Both the position numbers and the translations under genes were made by a program. Below are positions 6,610-18,951 of a DNA stretch of 32,235 bases, piece after piece. The notes under the pieces were generated by a model that saw only the letters and a program-made list of their open reading frames with translations, was not told the DNA's origin and did not search any database. The stretch is from DATJLQ01 sp035509415 (lineage in GTDB: Bacteria > Pseudomonadota > Alphaproteobacteria > JACZXZ01), in the NCBI GenBank assembly GCA_035509415.1, contig DATJLQ010000023.1:1-32235 (forward strand), given 5' to 3'. Position 1 is the first letter of the stretch; the number at the start of each line of letters is the position of its first letter.

Positions 6610-6649
6610 TTGTATGGTCATCATACAAGTGGTCCTGGACCACTATAAT
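6610..6649. promoter_or_regulatory. Divergent control region of the uronate genes: two palindromes and a -10 box
   Basis: TTGTATG-N5-CATACAA (6610-6628) is directly followed by GTGGTCC-T-GGACCAC (6629-6643), both perfect inverted repeats. A consensus -10 TATAAT for the plus strand (dctP direction) lies at 6644-6649, so the palindromes cover its -35 area. On the minus strand TATGAT (6620-6625) inside the first palindrome could be the -10 for the regulator. FadR-type GntR proteins bind short palindromes of this kind. Repression of both directions by the adjacent regulator is inferred. Confidence 0.68.
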
Positions 6650-6777
6650 AAGCCCGTGCCTAAGTCAACAACCCGTGCCTCGGATAATTCCACGATTGGG
6701 CGACATGGGGTCGCGTGCGGGTCAACAACGGGCTTCGGGGCGCATTGCGGCCCCGCCACGGAGGGAGGATCGAATTC

Positions 6778-7788
6778 ATGAAGCGGCGTGATTGGTTCCG
6801 GCTCGCCTTGTGCGCTGCGGCGCTGGGCGCGGTCGGTTTCGCTTATGGCGCGGGCACGCCCGCGCTGGCGCAGGAGAAGATGGTGCTCAAGGCGTCGGAC
6901 GTGCATCCGGTCGGCTATCCGACCGTGGTCGCGGTCGAGGACATGGGCAAGAAGCTCGCGGCGGCGACCCACGGCCGCCTCACCATCGTGGAATATCCCT
7001 CGATGCAGCTGGGCGGCGAGAAGGAGACCATCGAGCAGACCCAGGTCGGCGCCCTCGCGATCACGCGCGTGAGCGTCGGCGCCCTCGGCCCCGTGGTCGA
7101 CGACCTCAACGTCTTCAACCTTCCGTTCCTGTTCCGCAACACCGCGCACATGGAGAAGGTGATCGACGGCAAGATCGGCGCCGAGCTGCTCCAGAAGATC
7201 ACCGACAACCCGAACACCCATCTGATCGGCCTGTGCTGGATGGATGCGGGTGCGCGCGACATGTACGACACCAAGCACCCGATCAAGGACCTCGCCGACA
7301 TGAAGGGGCTCAAGATCCGCGTGATGGGCAACCCGATGTTCGTCGACATGATGAACGATCTGGGCGCCAACGGCGTGCCGATGGGCTACGACCAGGTGTT
7401 CAGCGCGCTCCAGACCGGCGTGGTCGACGGCGCCGAGAACAACCCGCCGAGCTACGTGTTCGACAACCACTACCAGGCCGCGCACTACTTCACGCTCACC
7501 GAGCACCTGATCGTGCCCGAGGTGCTGGTGTTCTCGAAGATCGTGTGGGACAAGCTCGCGCCCGCCGACCAGGCGCTCATCAAGAAGCTCGCGCGCGAGG
7601 CGCAGTTCGACGAGCGCAAGCTCTGGAAGGAGAAGGAGGCCGCCGCCTACGCGAAGATGAAGGCGGCCCACATCGACGTCATCCGCATCGCCGACAAGAA
7701 GCCGTTCCAGGAAGCGGTCCAGCCGGTGTGGAAGAAGTACGGCGGGAAATACGCCGAGCTGATCAAGGAGATCGAGGCCGTCCACTAA
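6778..7788 (+). CDS. dctP: TRAP transporter solute-binding protein (DctP family), probable uronate binder
   Basis: The 336-residue protein has a signal peptide (K-R-R start, hydrophobic 9-24, cleavage after A-L-A near residue 31). The DctP fold follows, with L-G-G-E-K-E-T-I-E-Q-T-Q, the substrate-carboxylate region G-L-K-I-R-V-M (the Arg of this segment usually binds the carboxylate) and Q-T-G-V-V-D-G-A-E-N-N. It works in the periplasm, delivering an acid to the DctQM membrane unit. The ribosome site GGAGGGAGG lies upstream of ATG 6778. TRAP binding proteins next to uronate dehydrogenase genes have been shown elsewhere to bind glucuronate or galacturonate, so that is the likely ligand. A 116-base gap with a strong hairpin separates it from dctQ. 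Confidence 0.9.
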   Translation: MKRRDWFRLALCAAALGAVGFAYGAGTPALAQEKMVLKASDVHPVGYPTVVAVEDMGKKLAAATHGRLTIVEYPSMQLGGEKETIEQTQVGALAITRVSVGALGPVVDDLNVFNLPFLFRNTAHMEKVIDGKIGAELLQKITDNPNTHLIGLCWMDAGARDMYDTKHPIKDLADMKGLKIRVMGNPMFVDMMNDLGANGVPMGYDQVFSALQTGVVDGAENNPPSYVFDNHYQAAHYFTLTEHLIVPEVLVFSKIVWDKLAPADQALIKKLAREAQFDERKLWKEKEAAAYAKMKAAHIDVIRIADKKPFQEAVQPVWKKYGGKYAELIKEIEAVH

Positions 7789-7807
7789 GGGCGGACCGGG
7801 CGAATCC

Positions 7808-7841
7808 CTCCGCGCGACCGTCGCAAGGCGGCCGCGCGGAG
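7808..7841 (+). promoter_or_regulatory. Strong hairpin between dctP and dctQ
   Basis: CTCCGCGCG (7808-7816) pairs perfectly with CGCGCGGAG (7833-7841). After one mismatch an inner stem CCGTC/GGCGG closes on a GCAA tetraloop. No T-tract follows, so read-through is expected. Hairpins here commonly protect the 3' end of the binding-protein message, giving more DctP than DctQM. That role is inferred. Confidence 0.6.
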
Positions 7842-7904
7842 CGGCGTTCGGCGGTGCCGCGCCGGCCATCGACGGGCCGCGACCGGCGGGGCGAGGGAGG
7901 AACG

Positions 7905-8432
7905 ATGATACGCGCATTCCGCAAGGCGATGGACGCGCTCTACCTCGCCTCGGCCTTGATCGCGAGCGTGGCCCTGGTCCTGATCTCGGCGGTCATTCCC
8001 TGGGGCGTCTATACCCGCTACGTGCTCAACCACGCCGCCTCCTGGCCCGAGCCGATGGCGGTGCTGCTCGCGATCGTGCTCACCTTCTTCGGCGCGGCCG
8101 CCTGCTACCGCGTCAACATCCACATGCGCGTGGCGGTGCTGAGCTACCTGCTCCCGCCGCTTGGAAAGCGCCTGCTCGACATGCTGGTCGAGCTGCTCAT
8201 GGGCCTCATCAGCGTCTTCATGGTGATCTGGGGCATCGGCCTGGTCGAGACGACCTGGTACCAGGTGATCGCCGAGTTCCCGACGCTTTCGGTCGGCGTG
8301 ACCTACCTGCCGATCCCGATCGGCGGCGCCATCACGCTGCTCTTCGTGCTCGAGCGCCTGCTGATCGGACCGCCCCAGACCGACGTCGCGGGTGCCCATG
8401 GCGGCGGCCAGGGCAGCGTCCCGGTCGATTGA
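7905..8432 (+). CDS. dctQ: TRAP transporter small membrane subunit
   Basis: The 175-residue protein has four hydrophobic segments (roughly 15-37, 49-70, 90-115 and 135-155), as expected for DctQ. R-Y-V-L-N-H-A-A-S-W-P-E-P matches the usual R-Y-x-x-x-x-S-x-x-W-x-E-E region between helices 1 and 2. It forms the sodium-driven membrane complex with DctM and is needed for uptake of the ligand delivered by DctP. The ATG at 7905 follows GAGGGAGG. The next gene starts 16 bases after its stop. The C-terminal tail (A-G-A-H-G-G-G-Q-G) is poorly conserved and probably cytoplasmic. Confidence 0.9.
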   Translation: MIRAFRKAMDALYLASALIASVALVLISAVIPWGVYTRYVLNHAASWPEPMAVLLAIVLTFFGAAACYRVNIHMRVAVLSYLLPPLGKRLLDMLVELLMGLISVFMVIWGIGLVETTWYQVIAEFPTLSVGVTYLPIPIGGAITLLFVLERLLIGPPQTDVAGAHGGGQGSVPVD

Positions 8433-8448
8433 GGCGAGGCGGCGCGCC

Positions 8449-9738
8449 ATGGACATCATCGTCGTTCTCGTCTCCCTCCTCGTGCTGTTCGCGATCGGCG
8501 TGCCGATCGCCTACGCGCTCGGCCTCGCGGCCCTGGTCGGCGCGTGGCGCGTCGGCATCCCGCCCGAGGCGGTAATGCTGCAGATCTCGAGCGGCGTCTC
8601 GAAATTCGCCATGCTGACGATTCCGTTCTTCGTGCTCGCGGGCGCCATCATGGCCGAGGGCGGGATGGCGCGGCGCCTGGTCGCGTTCGCCAACGTGCTG
8701 GTGGGCTTGACGCGCCTCCGGGGCGGGCTCTCGGCGGTCAACATCATCGCGACCACGTTCCTCTCGGGCATCTCCGGCTCGGCGGTCGCCGACACCTCGG
8801 CGATCGGCTCGGTCATGATCCCGCAGATGGAGAAAAGCGGCTATCCGCGCGTGTTCGCGACCAACGTCACGATCACCGCCTCGGTGCAGGCGCTTCTCGT
8901 GCCGCCGAGCCACAACGCGGTGATCTACTCGCTCGCGACCGGGGGTGCGATCTCGGTCATCAGCCTGTTCATGGCGGGGGTGGTGCCCGGGCTCATGCTC
9001 GGCGCGGCGCTGGTGATCCTGGTTGTCGTGATCGCCTACCGCAAGGGCCACCCGAGAGGCGAGGCGGTGCCGTTCCGCGAGGCGATCAAGCTCTCGATCG
9101 ACGCGCTCTGGGGGCTGATCACGCTCGCGATCATCCTGGGCGGCATCCTGGGCGGCATCTTCACGGCCGTCGAGGCGGGTGCCGTCGCCTGCATCTGGGC
9201 CTTCTTCGTCACCATGTTCGTCTACCGCGACTATCGCTGGCGCGATCTTCCGGCGCTCGTCCACCGCACCATGCGCACGGTCGCGATGGTGCTGACCCTC
9301 ATCGCGATGGCGGCGAGCGTGGGCTACATCATGGCGATCATGCAGGTGCCGGCGACGATCACGGCCTTCTTCCTGTCGATCTCCCACGACAAGTACGTGA
9401 TCCTGTTCTTCATCAACATCATGCTGCTGATGCTCGGCTGCGTGATGGACATGGCGCCCTCGATCCTGATCTGCACGCCGATCCTCCTGCCGGTGATGAC
9501 CAGCTTCGGCGTCGACCCGGTGCATTTCGGCATGATCATGATGCTCAATCTCGGCATCGGCCTGTGCCACCCGCCGGTGGGCTCGATCCTGTTCGTGGGC
9601 TGCGCCGTGGGGAAGGTCACCATGGAGCAGGTGATGCGCCAGATCTGGCCGTTCTACGCCGTGCTGTTCGCGGTCCTCATGCTGGTGACCTATGTGCCGG
9701 CGGTCTCGCTCTGGCTGCCCCACCTGCTAGCCCGCTAG
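8449..9738 (+). CDS. dctM: TRAP transporter large permease subunit
   Basis: The 429-residue polytopic protein has about a dozen hydrophobic segments and the DctM signatures: G-V-P-I-A-Y-A-L-G near the start, F-V-L-A-G-A-I-M-A-E-G-G-M-A-R-R, F-L-S-G-I-S-G-S-A-V-A-D-T-S-A-I-G, and P-P-S-H-N-A-V-I-Y. It is the ion-coupled channel of the TRAP system, using the sodium gradient to import the acid sugar bound by DctP. I chose ATG 8449 (GAGGCGAGG upstream); an upstream in-frame start would add a basic, unconserved stretch overlapping dctQ. It is the last gene of the dctPQM unit. No clear terminator is seen before the next gene 83 bases on. Confidence 0.93.
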   Translation: MDIIVVLVSLLVLFAIGVPIAYALGLAALVGAWRVGIPPEAVMLQISSGVSKFAMLTIPFFVLAGAIMAEGGMARRLVAFANVLVGLTRLRGGLSAVNIIATTFLSGISGSAVADTSAIGSVMIPQMEKSGYPRVFATNVTITASVQALLVPPSHNAVIYSLATGGAISVISLFMAGVVPGLMLGAALVILVVVIAYRKGHPRGEAVPFREAIKLSIDALWGLITLAIILGGILGGIFTAVEAGAVACIWAFFVTMFVYRDYRWRDLPALVHRTMRTVAMVLTLIAMAASVGYIMAIMQVPATITAFFLSISHDKYVILFFINIMLLMLGCVMDMAPSILICTPILLPVMTSFGVDPVHFGMIMMLNLGIGLCHPPVGSILFVGCAVGKVTMEQVMRQIWPFYAVLFAVLMLVTYVPAVSLWLPHLLAR

Positions 9739-9821
9739 GCGGCTTTTCCGGGCCGCGCGGCGCGGCTAAGATCGCGCGAACGACGCCCCACGAGGGTGCC
9801 AACCCCACGCGAGCTCGGGCC

Positions 9822-10484
9822 ATGATCGATTTCCGCACCGTCGATTCCGCGACCAAGGCGAAGCATCTCGGCAATCCCGAGGGCGAGCTCGGCCTCGCCG
9901 CGGGCGAGTTCATGAATGCCTCGAACGCCCAGCTCCACGACGCCGCGTTCCGGCGCCTGGGCCTGGAAGCGAACCAGCGCGTGCTCGAGGTCGGCTTCGG
10001 CAACGGCAAGCTCTCGGCGGCGTTGTGGGCGCTCGCCCCGGGGGTCGGCTATTCGGGCGTCGACATTTCGGCGACCATGGTCGCGGCCGCGAACGACATC
10101 AACCGTGCCGCGGTCGCCGCCGGCGAGGCCGAGTTCCTCCTCGGCGCGTGCGAGCGCCTGCCGTTCGAGGACCGGCAGTTCGATCGCGCGGTCACGGTCA
10201 ACACGATCTATTTCTGGCCCGACCCGAGCGCTTGCTTGGGCGAGTTGAGACGCGTGCTCAAGCCCGGTGGGCTCCTCCTGGTCGCGTCCATGGACCACGA
10301 GACCGCGGCCCGGTACCCGTTCGCCGAGCACGGGTTCCGCCTCTACGACGGAGCAACGCTCAAGGCGCTCCACGAACAGGCGGGGTTCCGCGCGGTCGAG
10401 ATCGAGCGCTATCGGGAGACCATTCCGGCGCCCAAGGGGACGACGCTCGAGCGCGGCTTCTACTTCACGCTCGCGCGGACGTGA
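9822..10484 (+). CDS. Class I SAM-dependent methyltransferase
   Basis: The 220-residue protein has the Rossmann-type methyltransferase core. Motif I is V-L-E-V-G-F-G-N-G (54-62), the acidic ribose-binding Asp81 follows in S-G-V-D-I-S, the adenine region is C-E-R-L-P-F-E-D (110-117), and motif III is L-K-P-G-G-L-L-L (146-153). This puts it in the Methyltransf_11/25 group, where substrates range from small molecules to quinones and cannot be read from sequence. No signal peptide is present. It starts 83 bases after dctM and is followed after 4 bases by a small hypothetical gene. The ribosome site is weak. There is no obvious link to uronate metabolism; it may be a separate unit. Confidence 0.8.
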   Translation: MIDFRTVDSATKAKHLGNPEGELGLAAGEFMNASNAQLHDAAFRRLGLEANQRVLEVGFGNGKLSAALWALAPGVGYSGVDISATMVAAANDINRAAVAAGEAEFLLGACERLPFEDRQFDRAVTVNTIYFWPDPSACLGELRRVLKPGGLLLVASMDHETAARYPFAEHGFRLYDGATLKALHEQAGFRAVEIERYRETIPAPKGTTLERGFYFTLART

Positions 10485-10488
10485 GACG

Positions 10489-10695
10489 ATGGCGGAGGCG
10501 AGGGTGATCGAGGTGATCATCGAGCGCTGGACCCAGCGCGACGGCAGCATCGACTATCTCTGGTCCATCTGGCGCGACGGCAAGCGCGCCGCCATGGGCG
10601 AGCCGTGCGATAGTGCTGCCGCCGCCGAGACCGATGCGCTCGAGGTCTGCCGCCGCAGCCTGGGCCAGGCGCCGGATCGGGTCACGCGCCTTTGA
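10489..10695 (+). CDS. Small conserved-looking hypothetical protein
   Basis: This 68-residue protein, ATG at 10489, begins 4 bases after the methyltransferase stop, so the two are likely co-translated. It has an N-terminal strand-like segment (V-I-E-V-I-I-E-R-W), then D-G-S-I-D-Y-L-W-S-I-W-R-D-G-K-R, and a C-terminal helix with D-A-L-E-V-C-R-R-S-L-G. The pattern resembles a small beta-beta-alpha unit. I do not recognise a family. Codon use matches the neighbours and the frame is tight against the upstream gene, which supports a real gene. No membrane segment or signal is seen. Confidence 0.55.
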   Translation: MAEARVIEVIIERWTQRDGSIDYLWSIWRDGKRAAMGEPCDSAAAAETDALEVCRRSLGQAPDRVTRL

Positions 10696-10724
10696 GCGTC
10701 CCTGGCCGGCGCGCGGCACGGCCG

Positions 10725-11345
10725 TCAGGGCATGTCGAATTTCTGGTTGTTCTCGCTGCGGCCGAGGGCCGAGACCAGGAACGGCACCAGCGACTTGGTG
10801 GCCGCGAAGGAATCGGCGCTGCGCGCGCGCCCCATGGCCGAGCCCTGCCACAGCCGGGCCGCGGTCGATTTGACCGAGAGCGTCATGGACAGCGACACTT
10901 GCCGGCCGACGCCGGGCTCCTGGTCGGGGGCGCTGCCCGTGTCGCCGAAGAGATCGTGGTTCAGGCCGGTGAGGAGCCCGAGATTCGCGTCGTGCGCGGG
11001 CACCGGCGCGAGGCTCCGGTTCGCGGGCGCGTTCGCCGCGCGGTCGACCGGCCGGGAGCCGATCACCTCGCTGCCGTAGAATTCGAGCATCAGGGGCCCG
11101 TCGTCCGACACGCGATAGCCGCGGTTGCGCAGCGCCGTCTCGATCGCGGCCTTGAGGCGCTCGTACTGGTCGGTGTCCTGGTCCATCACCACGGCGATCG
11201 CGTCGCCCGCGGGAAGCGGGGCGTATTCGCGCGCGTCGATGGTGCCGGTGGGCGGCGGGGCCTGCTGCGCCAAGGCCGCGGGCGCGGCCACGATCGAACT
11301 CGCCGCCCAAACGAAGCCGGCCGCGATCGCGAGTCCAAAACGCAT
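10725..11345 (-). CDS. Exported hypothetical protein
   Basis: The 206-residue product begins with a clear signal peptide (M-R-F-G, hydrophobic 5-22, probable cleavage after A-L-A near residue 26). There is no lipobox cysteine, so it is probably periplasmic. The early mature part (Y-E-R-L-K-A-A-I-E-T-A-L-R-N-R-G-Y-R-V, then L-M-L-E-F-Y-G-S-E-V) looks like a helix and strand unit of the kind seen in DUF4136-like envelope proteins, but I would not assign that family firmly. The middle is low in regular pattern. A GGAGGGAG ribosome site precedes ATG 11345. It is convergent with the small gene ending at 10695. Confidence 0.65.
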   Translation of the reverse strand: MRFGLAIAAGFVWAASSIVAAPAALAQQAPPPTGTIDAREYAPLPAGDAIAVVMDQDTDQYERLKAAIETALRNRGYRVSDDGPLMLEFYGSEVIGSRPVDRAANAPANRSLAPVPAHDANLGLLTGLNHDLFGDTGSAPDQEPGVGRQVSLSMTLSVKSTAARLWQGSAMGRARSADSFAATKSLVPFLVSALGRSENNQKFDMP

Positions 11346-11546
11346 GCGCTTCTCCCTCCGCGCCCTCCAGGTTAATCGAACTCGCGCCGAGCCGCCATGG
11401 GCATCGTGGCGGCCGGCCCGCGCCGGGGCCTTGGTGCCGTGGCCAAATTGAGGCTAGGCTCGGGGCTGGCCGGGAAGCGCAGCGCGTGTCCAAGGGATTC
11501 GCGAGAAAGCAAGGAATTCGACAGCGAGCCGGCAAGGGAGCGAAGC

Positions 11547-12332
11547 ATGGACTATCGGAGCCTCAGCCTCGAGACCGACGCGCGCGGCGTCGCCCGGCTC
11601 ACCCTCGACGAGCCCGCGACCCACAATGCGCTCTCGGCGACGCTGCTCGAGGAGCTGCCGCGCGCGGCGGCGGCGCTCGCGGGCGACGCGGCGGTGCGCG
11701 TGGTCGTGCTCACGGGTGCCGGGGCGAGCTTCTCGGCGGGCGGCGATCTCAAATGGATGGAGCGCGCGCGCGGCCTCGAGCGCGCCGGACGGATCGCCGA
11801 GTCCCACAAGATCGCGGCCATGCTCGCGGCCCTCGACAGCCTCTCGAAGCCGCTCATCGGGCGCATCAACGGAGCCGCCTATGGCGGCGGGGTCGGGCTC
11901 GTCGCGGTGTGCGACGTCTCGATCGCCGCGCGTGGGGCGCGCTTCGGCCTGACCGAGACGCGCCTCGGCCTGATCCCGGCCAATATCGGGCCCTATGTCG
12001 TGACGCGCCTCGGTCCCGCGCGCGCGCGCGAGGTGATGCTCAATGCGAAGATCTTCGACGCCGACGAGGCGGCGCGTATCGGCCTCGTCTCGCGCACGGT
12101 GGACGCTGCCGAGCTCGATCGCGAGGTCGAGCGCGAGGTCGGGCACTTTCTCGCTTGCGCACCCCATGCGGTCGCCGCCGCGAAGGCTCTGGTGCGCCAC
12201 ATCGCGCGTCACGGCGCCGCGGAAAGCATCGATCACGCGATCGAGCGCCTGGCCGACGCGTGGGAGGACGAGGAAAGCCGCGAGGGGATCGCGGCCTTCT
12301 TCGAGAAGAGGAAGCCGCGTTGGAGCCCTTGA
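11547..12332 (+). CDS. Crotonase-family (enoyl-CoA hydratase/isomerase) protein, methylglutaconyl-CoA hydratase-like
   Basis: The 261-residue protein has the crotonase fold, with oxyanion-hole residues in A-G-G-D-L-K-W-M (64-71) and G-G-G-V-G-L-V (113-119). Glu137, in L-T-E-T-R-L-G-L-I-P, is the second catalytic Glu of hydratases. The position of the first Glu (Glu144 of rat mitochondrial hydratase) is Gly117 here. This G-x-G-L-V form is found, as far as I recall, in the methylglutaconyl- and carboxygeranoyl-CoA hydratase branch (LiuC/AtuE), where leucine or terpene acids are degraded. The true substrate is uncertain, as no liu or atu partners are in the window. It starts at ATG 11547 after a weak AGGGAG site. 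ubiX follows 80 bases later on the same strand. Confidence 0.82.
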   Translation: MDYRSLSLETDARGVARLTLDEPATHNALSATLLEELPRAAAALAGDAAVRVVVLTGAGASFSAGGDLKWMERARGLERAGRIAESHKIAAMLAALDSLSKPLIGRINGAAYGGGVGLVAVCDVSIAARGARFGLTETRLGLIPANIGPYVVTRLGPARAREVMLNAKIFDADEAARIGLVSRTVDAAELDREVEREVGHFLACAPHAVAAAKALVRHIARHGAAESIDHAIERLADAWEDEESREGIAAFFEKRKPRWSP

Positions 12333-12412
12333 ACGCGGCCATTGCGCGCGGCGTTGGCCTTTCCTAAGTTGAGGCCGAAAGAGCGGGATCGGGCGGGGGA
12401 GCGGGGAGCATC

Positions 12413-12994
12413 ATGGCGCGCGCCGAGCGGCTCATCGTCGGAATCAGCGGCGCCTCGGGCGTCGTCTACGGCGTGCGCGCGCTCGAGCTTTTGCGCGAGG
12501 CCGGAGTCGAGACCCATCTCGTGATGAGCAAATCGGCCGAGCTCACCCTCGCCTACGAGACGCGCCTCAAGCTCAAGGCGGTCCATGCGCTCGCTTCCAA
12601 GGTCTATCGCCAGGAAGACATCGGCGCCGCGATCGCGAGCGGCTCGTTCCCGATCCTCGGCATGCTGGTCGCCCCTTGCTCGATCCGCTCGCTCGCCGAG
12701 ATCGCGACCGGCGTCACTTCGACGCTGCTCACGCGCGCCGCCGACGTGACGCTCAAGGAGCGGCGCCGCCTCGTCCTCATGGTGCGCGAGACGCCGCTCC
12801 ATCTCGGCCATCTGCGCGCCATGACGGCGGTGACCGAGATCGGCGCCATCGTAATGCCGCCGGTGCCCGCCTTCTACGCGCGGCCCGCCTCGGTCGCCGA
12901 CATCGTGACCCAGTCGGTGGGCCGCGCACTCGACCTTTTCGGGTTCGAGCTCGGGGCCGTCAAGCGCTGGAGCGGGAAGCCTTCACAATCCTAG
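12413..12994 (+). CDS. ubiX: UbiX/Pad1-type flavin prenyltransferase
   Basis: The 193-residue protein matches UbiX in length and motifs: G-I-S-G-A-S-G (10-16) for the flavin phosphate, A-P-C-S-I-R-S-L-A-E-I-A-T-G, L-V-L-M-V-R-E-T-P-L-H-L-G-H-L, and I-M-P-P-V-P-A-F-Y. UbiX joins dimethylallyl phosphate to reduced FMN, making the prenylated flavin cofactor used by UbiD decarboxylases, for example in ubiquinone synthesis. No ubiD gene is in the window, so it probably serves one elsewhere. ATG 12413 follows GGGGAG. No signal or membrane segment is visible. Confidence 0.92.
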   Translation: MARAERLIVGISGASGVVYGVRALELLREAGVETHLVMSKSAELTLAYETRLKLKAVHALASKVYRQEDIGAAIASGSFPILGMLVAPCSIRSLAEIATGVTSTLLTRAADVTLKERRRLVLMVRETPLHLGHLRAMTAVTEIGAIVMPPVPAFYARPASVADIVTQSVGRALDLFGFELGAVKRWSGKPSQS

Positions 12995-13070
12995 GGTGAC
13001 GAATGCCATCGTCGCGGTCGCACCGCGCGGCGCCGGCCGAGTACTGCCTCGGTTTGAAATCCTGGCATGG

Positions 13071-13149
13071 GTCATGGCCGGACTTGGTCCGGCCATCCAC
13101 GCCTTGGCGCTGGAAAGACGTGGATCACCGGGACAAGCCCGGTGATGAC
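13071..13149. repeat. Alphaproteobacterial paired-hairpin extragenic repeat
   Basis: Hairpin 1 is ATGGCCGGAC (13074-13083) with GTCCGGCCAT (13087-13096). Hairpin 2 is ATCACCGGG (13124-13132) with CCCGGTGAT (13138-13146). ATCCACG (13095-13101) pairs with CGTGGAT (13119-13125), and the outer GTCAT/ATGAC ends also pair. This GGCCGGAC-TTG-GTCCGGCC ... CGTGGAT arrangement is a common intergenic repeat in Alphaproteobacteria. Only one copy lies in the window. It falls in the 268-base gap between ubiX and the response regulator; I see no gene in that gap. Confidence 0.75.
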
Positions 13150-13262
13150 GCGAACTTGGACCATGGCCGGAGTTTCAAACGCGTCACTACCGCCGGCCGG
13201 CCCGCGTTGCAAAAGCGGCCGGAGTCCGATAGGTTGCTCGCGGATTTGGAGCGTTCCCCAGC

Positions 13263-14711
13263 ATGGGTTCCGAGGCTCGGCCGCGCGTTCTCCTGGTCGA
13301 AGACACCACGTCGCTTGCGCGGGTGTACGTCGAGTACCTGCGCAAGGAGCCGTTCGACGTCGTCCATGTCGAGACCGGACGCGAAGCGCTCGCCGCGATC
13401 GAGAAGAGCCTCCCGGGCGCCATCCTGCTCGATCTAGCACTCCCCGACATGAACGGGCTCGAGATCCTGAAGCGCGTCCAGTCGCAGCAGCTTCCGACCT
13501 CGGTCGTGGTGATCACCGCCCACGGCTCGATCGCGAACGCGGTCGAGGCGATGCGCGCGGGCGCCTACGACTTCATCGTCAAGCCCTTCAACGCCGACCG
13601 CCTCGTGGTGACGCTCAGGAACGCGCTCGAGCGCCAGCGCCTCACCACCATGGTCGAGACGCTCAAGGAGGATCTGGGGCGCGACCATTATTTCGGCTTC
13701 GTCGGCGCCTCGCTCCCCATGCAGGCGGTCTACCGCATCATCGACAGCGCCGCCGGCAGCAAGGCGACCGTGTTCATCATGGGCGAGAGCGGCACCGGGA
13801 AGGAAGTGTGCGCGAATGCGCTCCACCGCCGGAGCCCGCGCCGCGACAAGCCGTTCGTCGCGATCAATTGCGCGGCGATCCCGCGCGATCTCATGGAGAG
13901 CGAGATTTTCGGCCACGTGAAGGGCGCCTTCACGGGTGCGGTCGCGCAGCACGAGGGTGCCGCCGCGCGCGCCGACCAGGGTACGCTGTTCCTCGACGAG
14001 ATCTGCGAGATGGACCTCGACCTCCAGTCGAAGCTCCTGCGCTTCATTCAGACCGGGAGCTTCACCAAGGTCGGCGGCACCGTGACCGAGAAGGTCGACG
14101 TGCGCTTCATCTGCGCGAGCAACAAGGATCCGCTCAAGGAGGTCGAGGCGGGTCGCTTCCGCGAGGACCTCTATTACCGGCTCCACGTCATCCCGATCGT
14201 GCTGCCGCCGTTGCGCGAGCGCGACGAGGACGTGCTCGCGATCGCCGGCTACCTCCTCAGCGAGTTCGCGAAGGAGGAGGGGAAGCATTTCCACGGCCTC
14301 GCGCCCGAGGTCGAGGCCGTCTTCCGCGCCTATGCCTGGCCCGGCAACGTGCGCCAGCTCCAGAACGTGCTGCGCAACATCGTGGTGCTCAACGACGGCG
14401 AGACGGTAACGCGCGCGATGCTGCCGCCGCCGCTCAACAAGGTCGAGCCGACGCGCGTCGCGGCGGGCGCCGAGCCGGGCCCGGCCGCTCCGGCCGGGTC
14501 GGCGCCGCGCGTCTCGATCGCGGGCGACGGCACGGTCGCGGGCATAAGGCCGCTCGGCGAAGTGGAGAAGGACGTGATCGAGGAAGCGATCCGCCTCTGC
14601 GACGGCAACATCCCGAAGGCCGCAGCGCAGCTCGGCATCAGCGCCTCGACGATCTACCGGAAGCGCATGGCCTGGCAGGCCGGCGGGACGGACGACGCCG
14701 CACCGAGCTGA
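13263..14711 (+). CDS. Sigma-54-dependent response regulator (NtrC family)
   Basis: The 482-residue protein has a receiver domain (7-120; Glu13-Asp14, phosphorylated Asp57, Lys107). An AAA+ sigma-54 domain (about 145-385) carries Walker A G-E-S-G-T-G-K-E (174-181), the sigma-54 contact G-A-F-T-G-A (221-226) and Walker B L-F-L-D-E. A Fis-type helix-turn-helix closes the protein (A-A-A-Q-L-G-I-S-A-S-T-I-Y-R-K-R, about 453-468). A Pro/Ala linker separates the last two. It would remodel sigma-54 polymerase once phosphorylated. It is convergent, 13 bases apart, with a hybrid kinase that ends in an HPt domain, its likely donor. The arrangement resembles the LuxO/LuxQ type of relay, though the target genes are unknown. 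ATG 13263 has only a weak ribosome site. Confidence 0.9.
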   Translation: MGSEARPRVLLVEDTTSLARVYVEYLRKEPFDVVHVETGREALAAIEKSLPGAILLDLALPDMNGLEILKRVQSQQLPTSVVVITAHGSIANAVEAMRAGAYDFIVKPFNADRLVVTLRNALERQRLTTMVETLKEDLGRDHYFGFVGASLPMQAVYRIIDSAAGSKATVFIMGESGTGKEVCANALHRRSPRRDKPFVAINCAAIPRDLMESEIFGHVKGAFTGAVAQHEGAAARADQGTLFLDEICEMDLDLQSKLLRFIQTGSFTKVGGTVTEKVDVRFICASNKDPLKEVEAGRFREDLYYRLHVIPIVLPPLRERDEDVLAIAGYLLSEFAKEEGKHFHGLAPEVEAVFRAYAWPGNVRQLQNVLRNIVVLNDGETVTRAMLPPPLNKVEPTRVAAGAEPGPAAPAGSAPRVSIAGDGTVAGIRPLGEVEKDVIEEAIRLCDGNIPKAAAQLGISASTIYRKRMAWQAGGTDDAAPS

Positions 14712-14724
14712 GCGGCCGCAATCC

Positions 14725-18951
<4,227 letters not shown>

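Noticed and set aside
12995..13262. A small gene upstream of the sigma-54 activator
   Set aside because: The open frames there run through the paired-hairpin repeat and show no codon pattern of their own.
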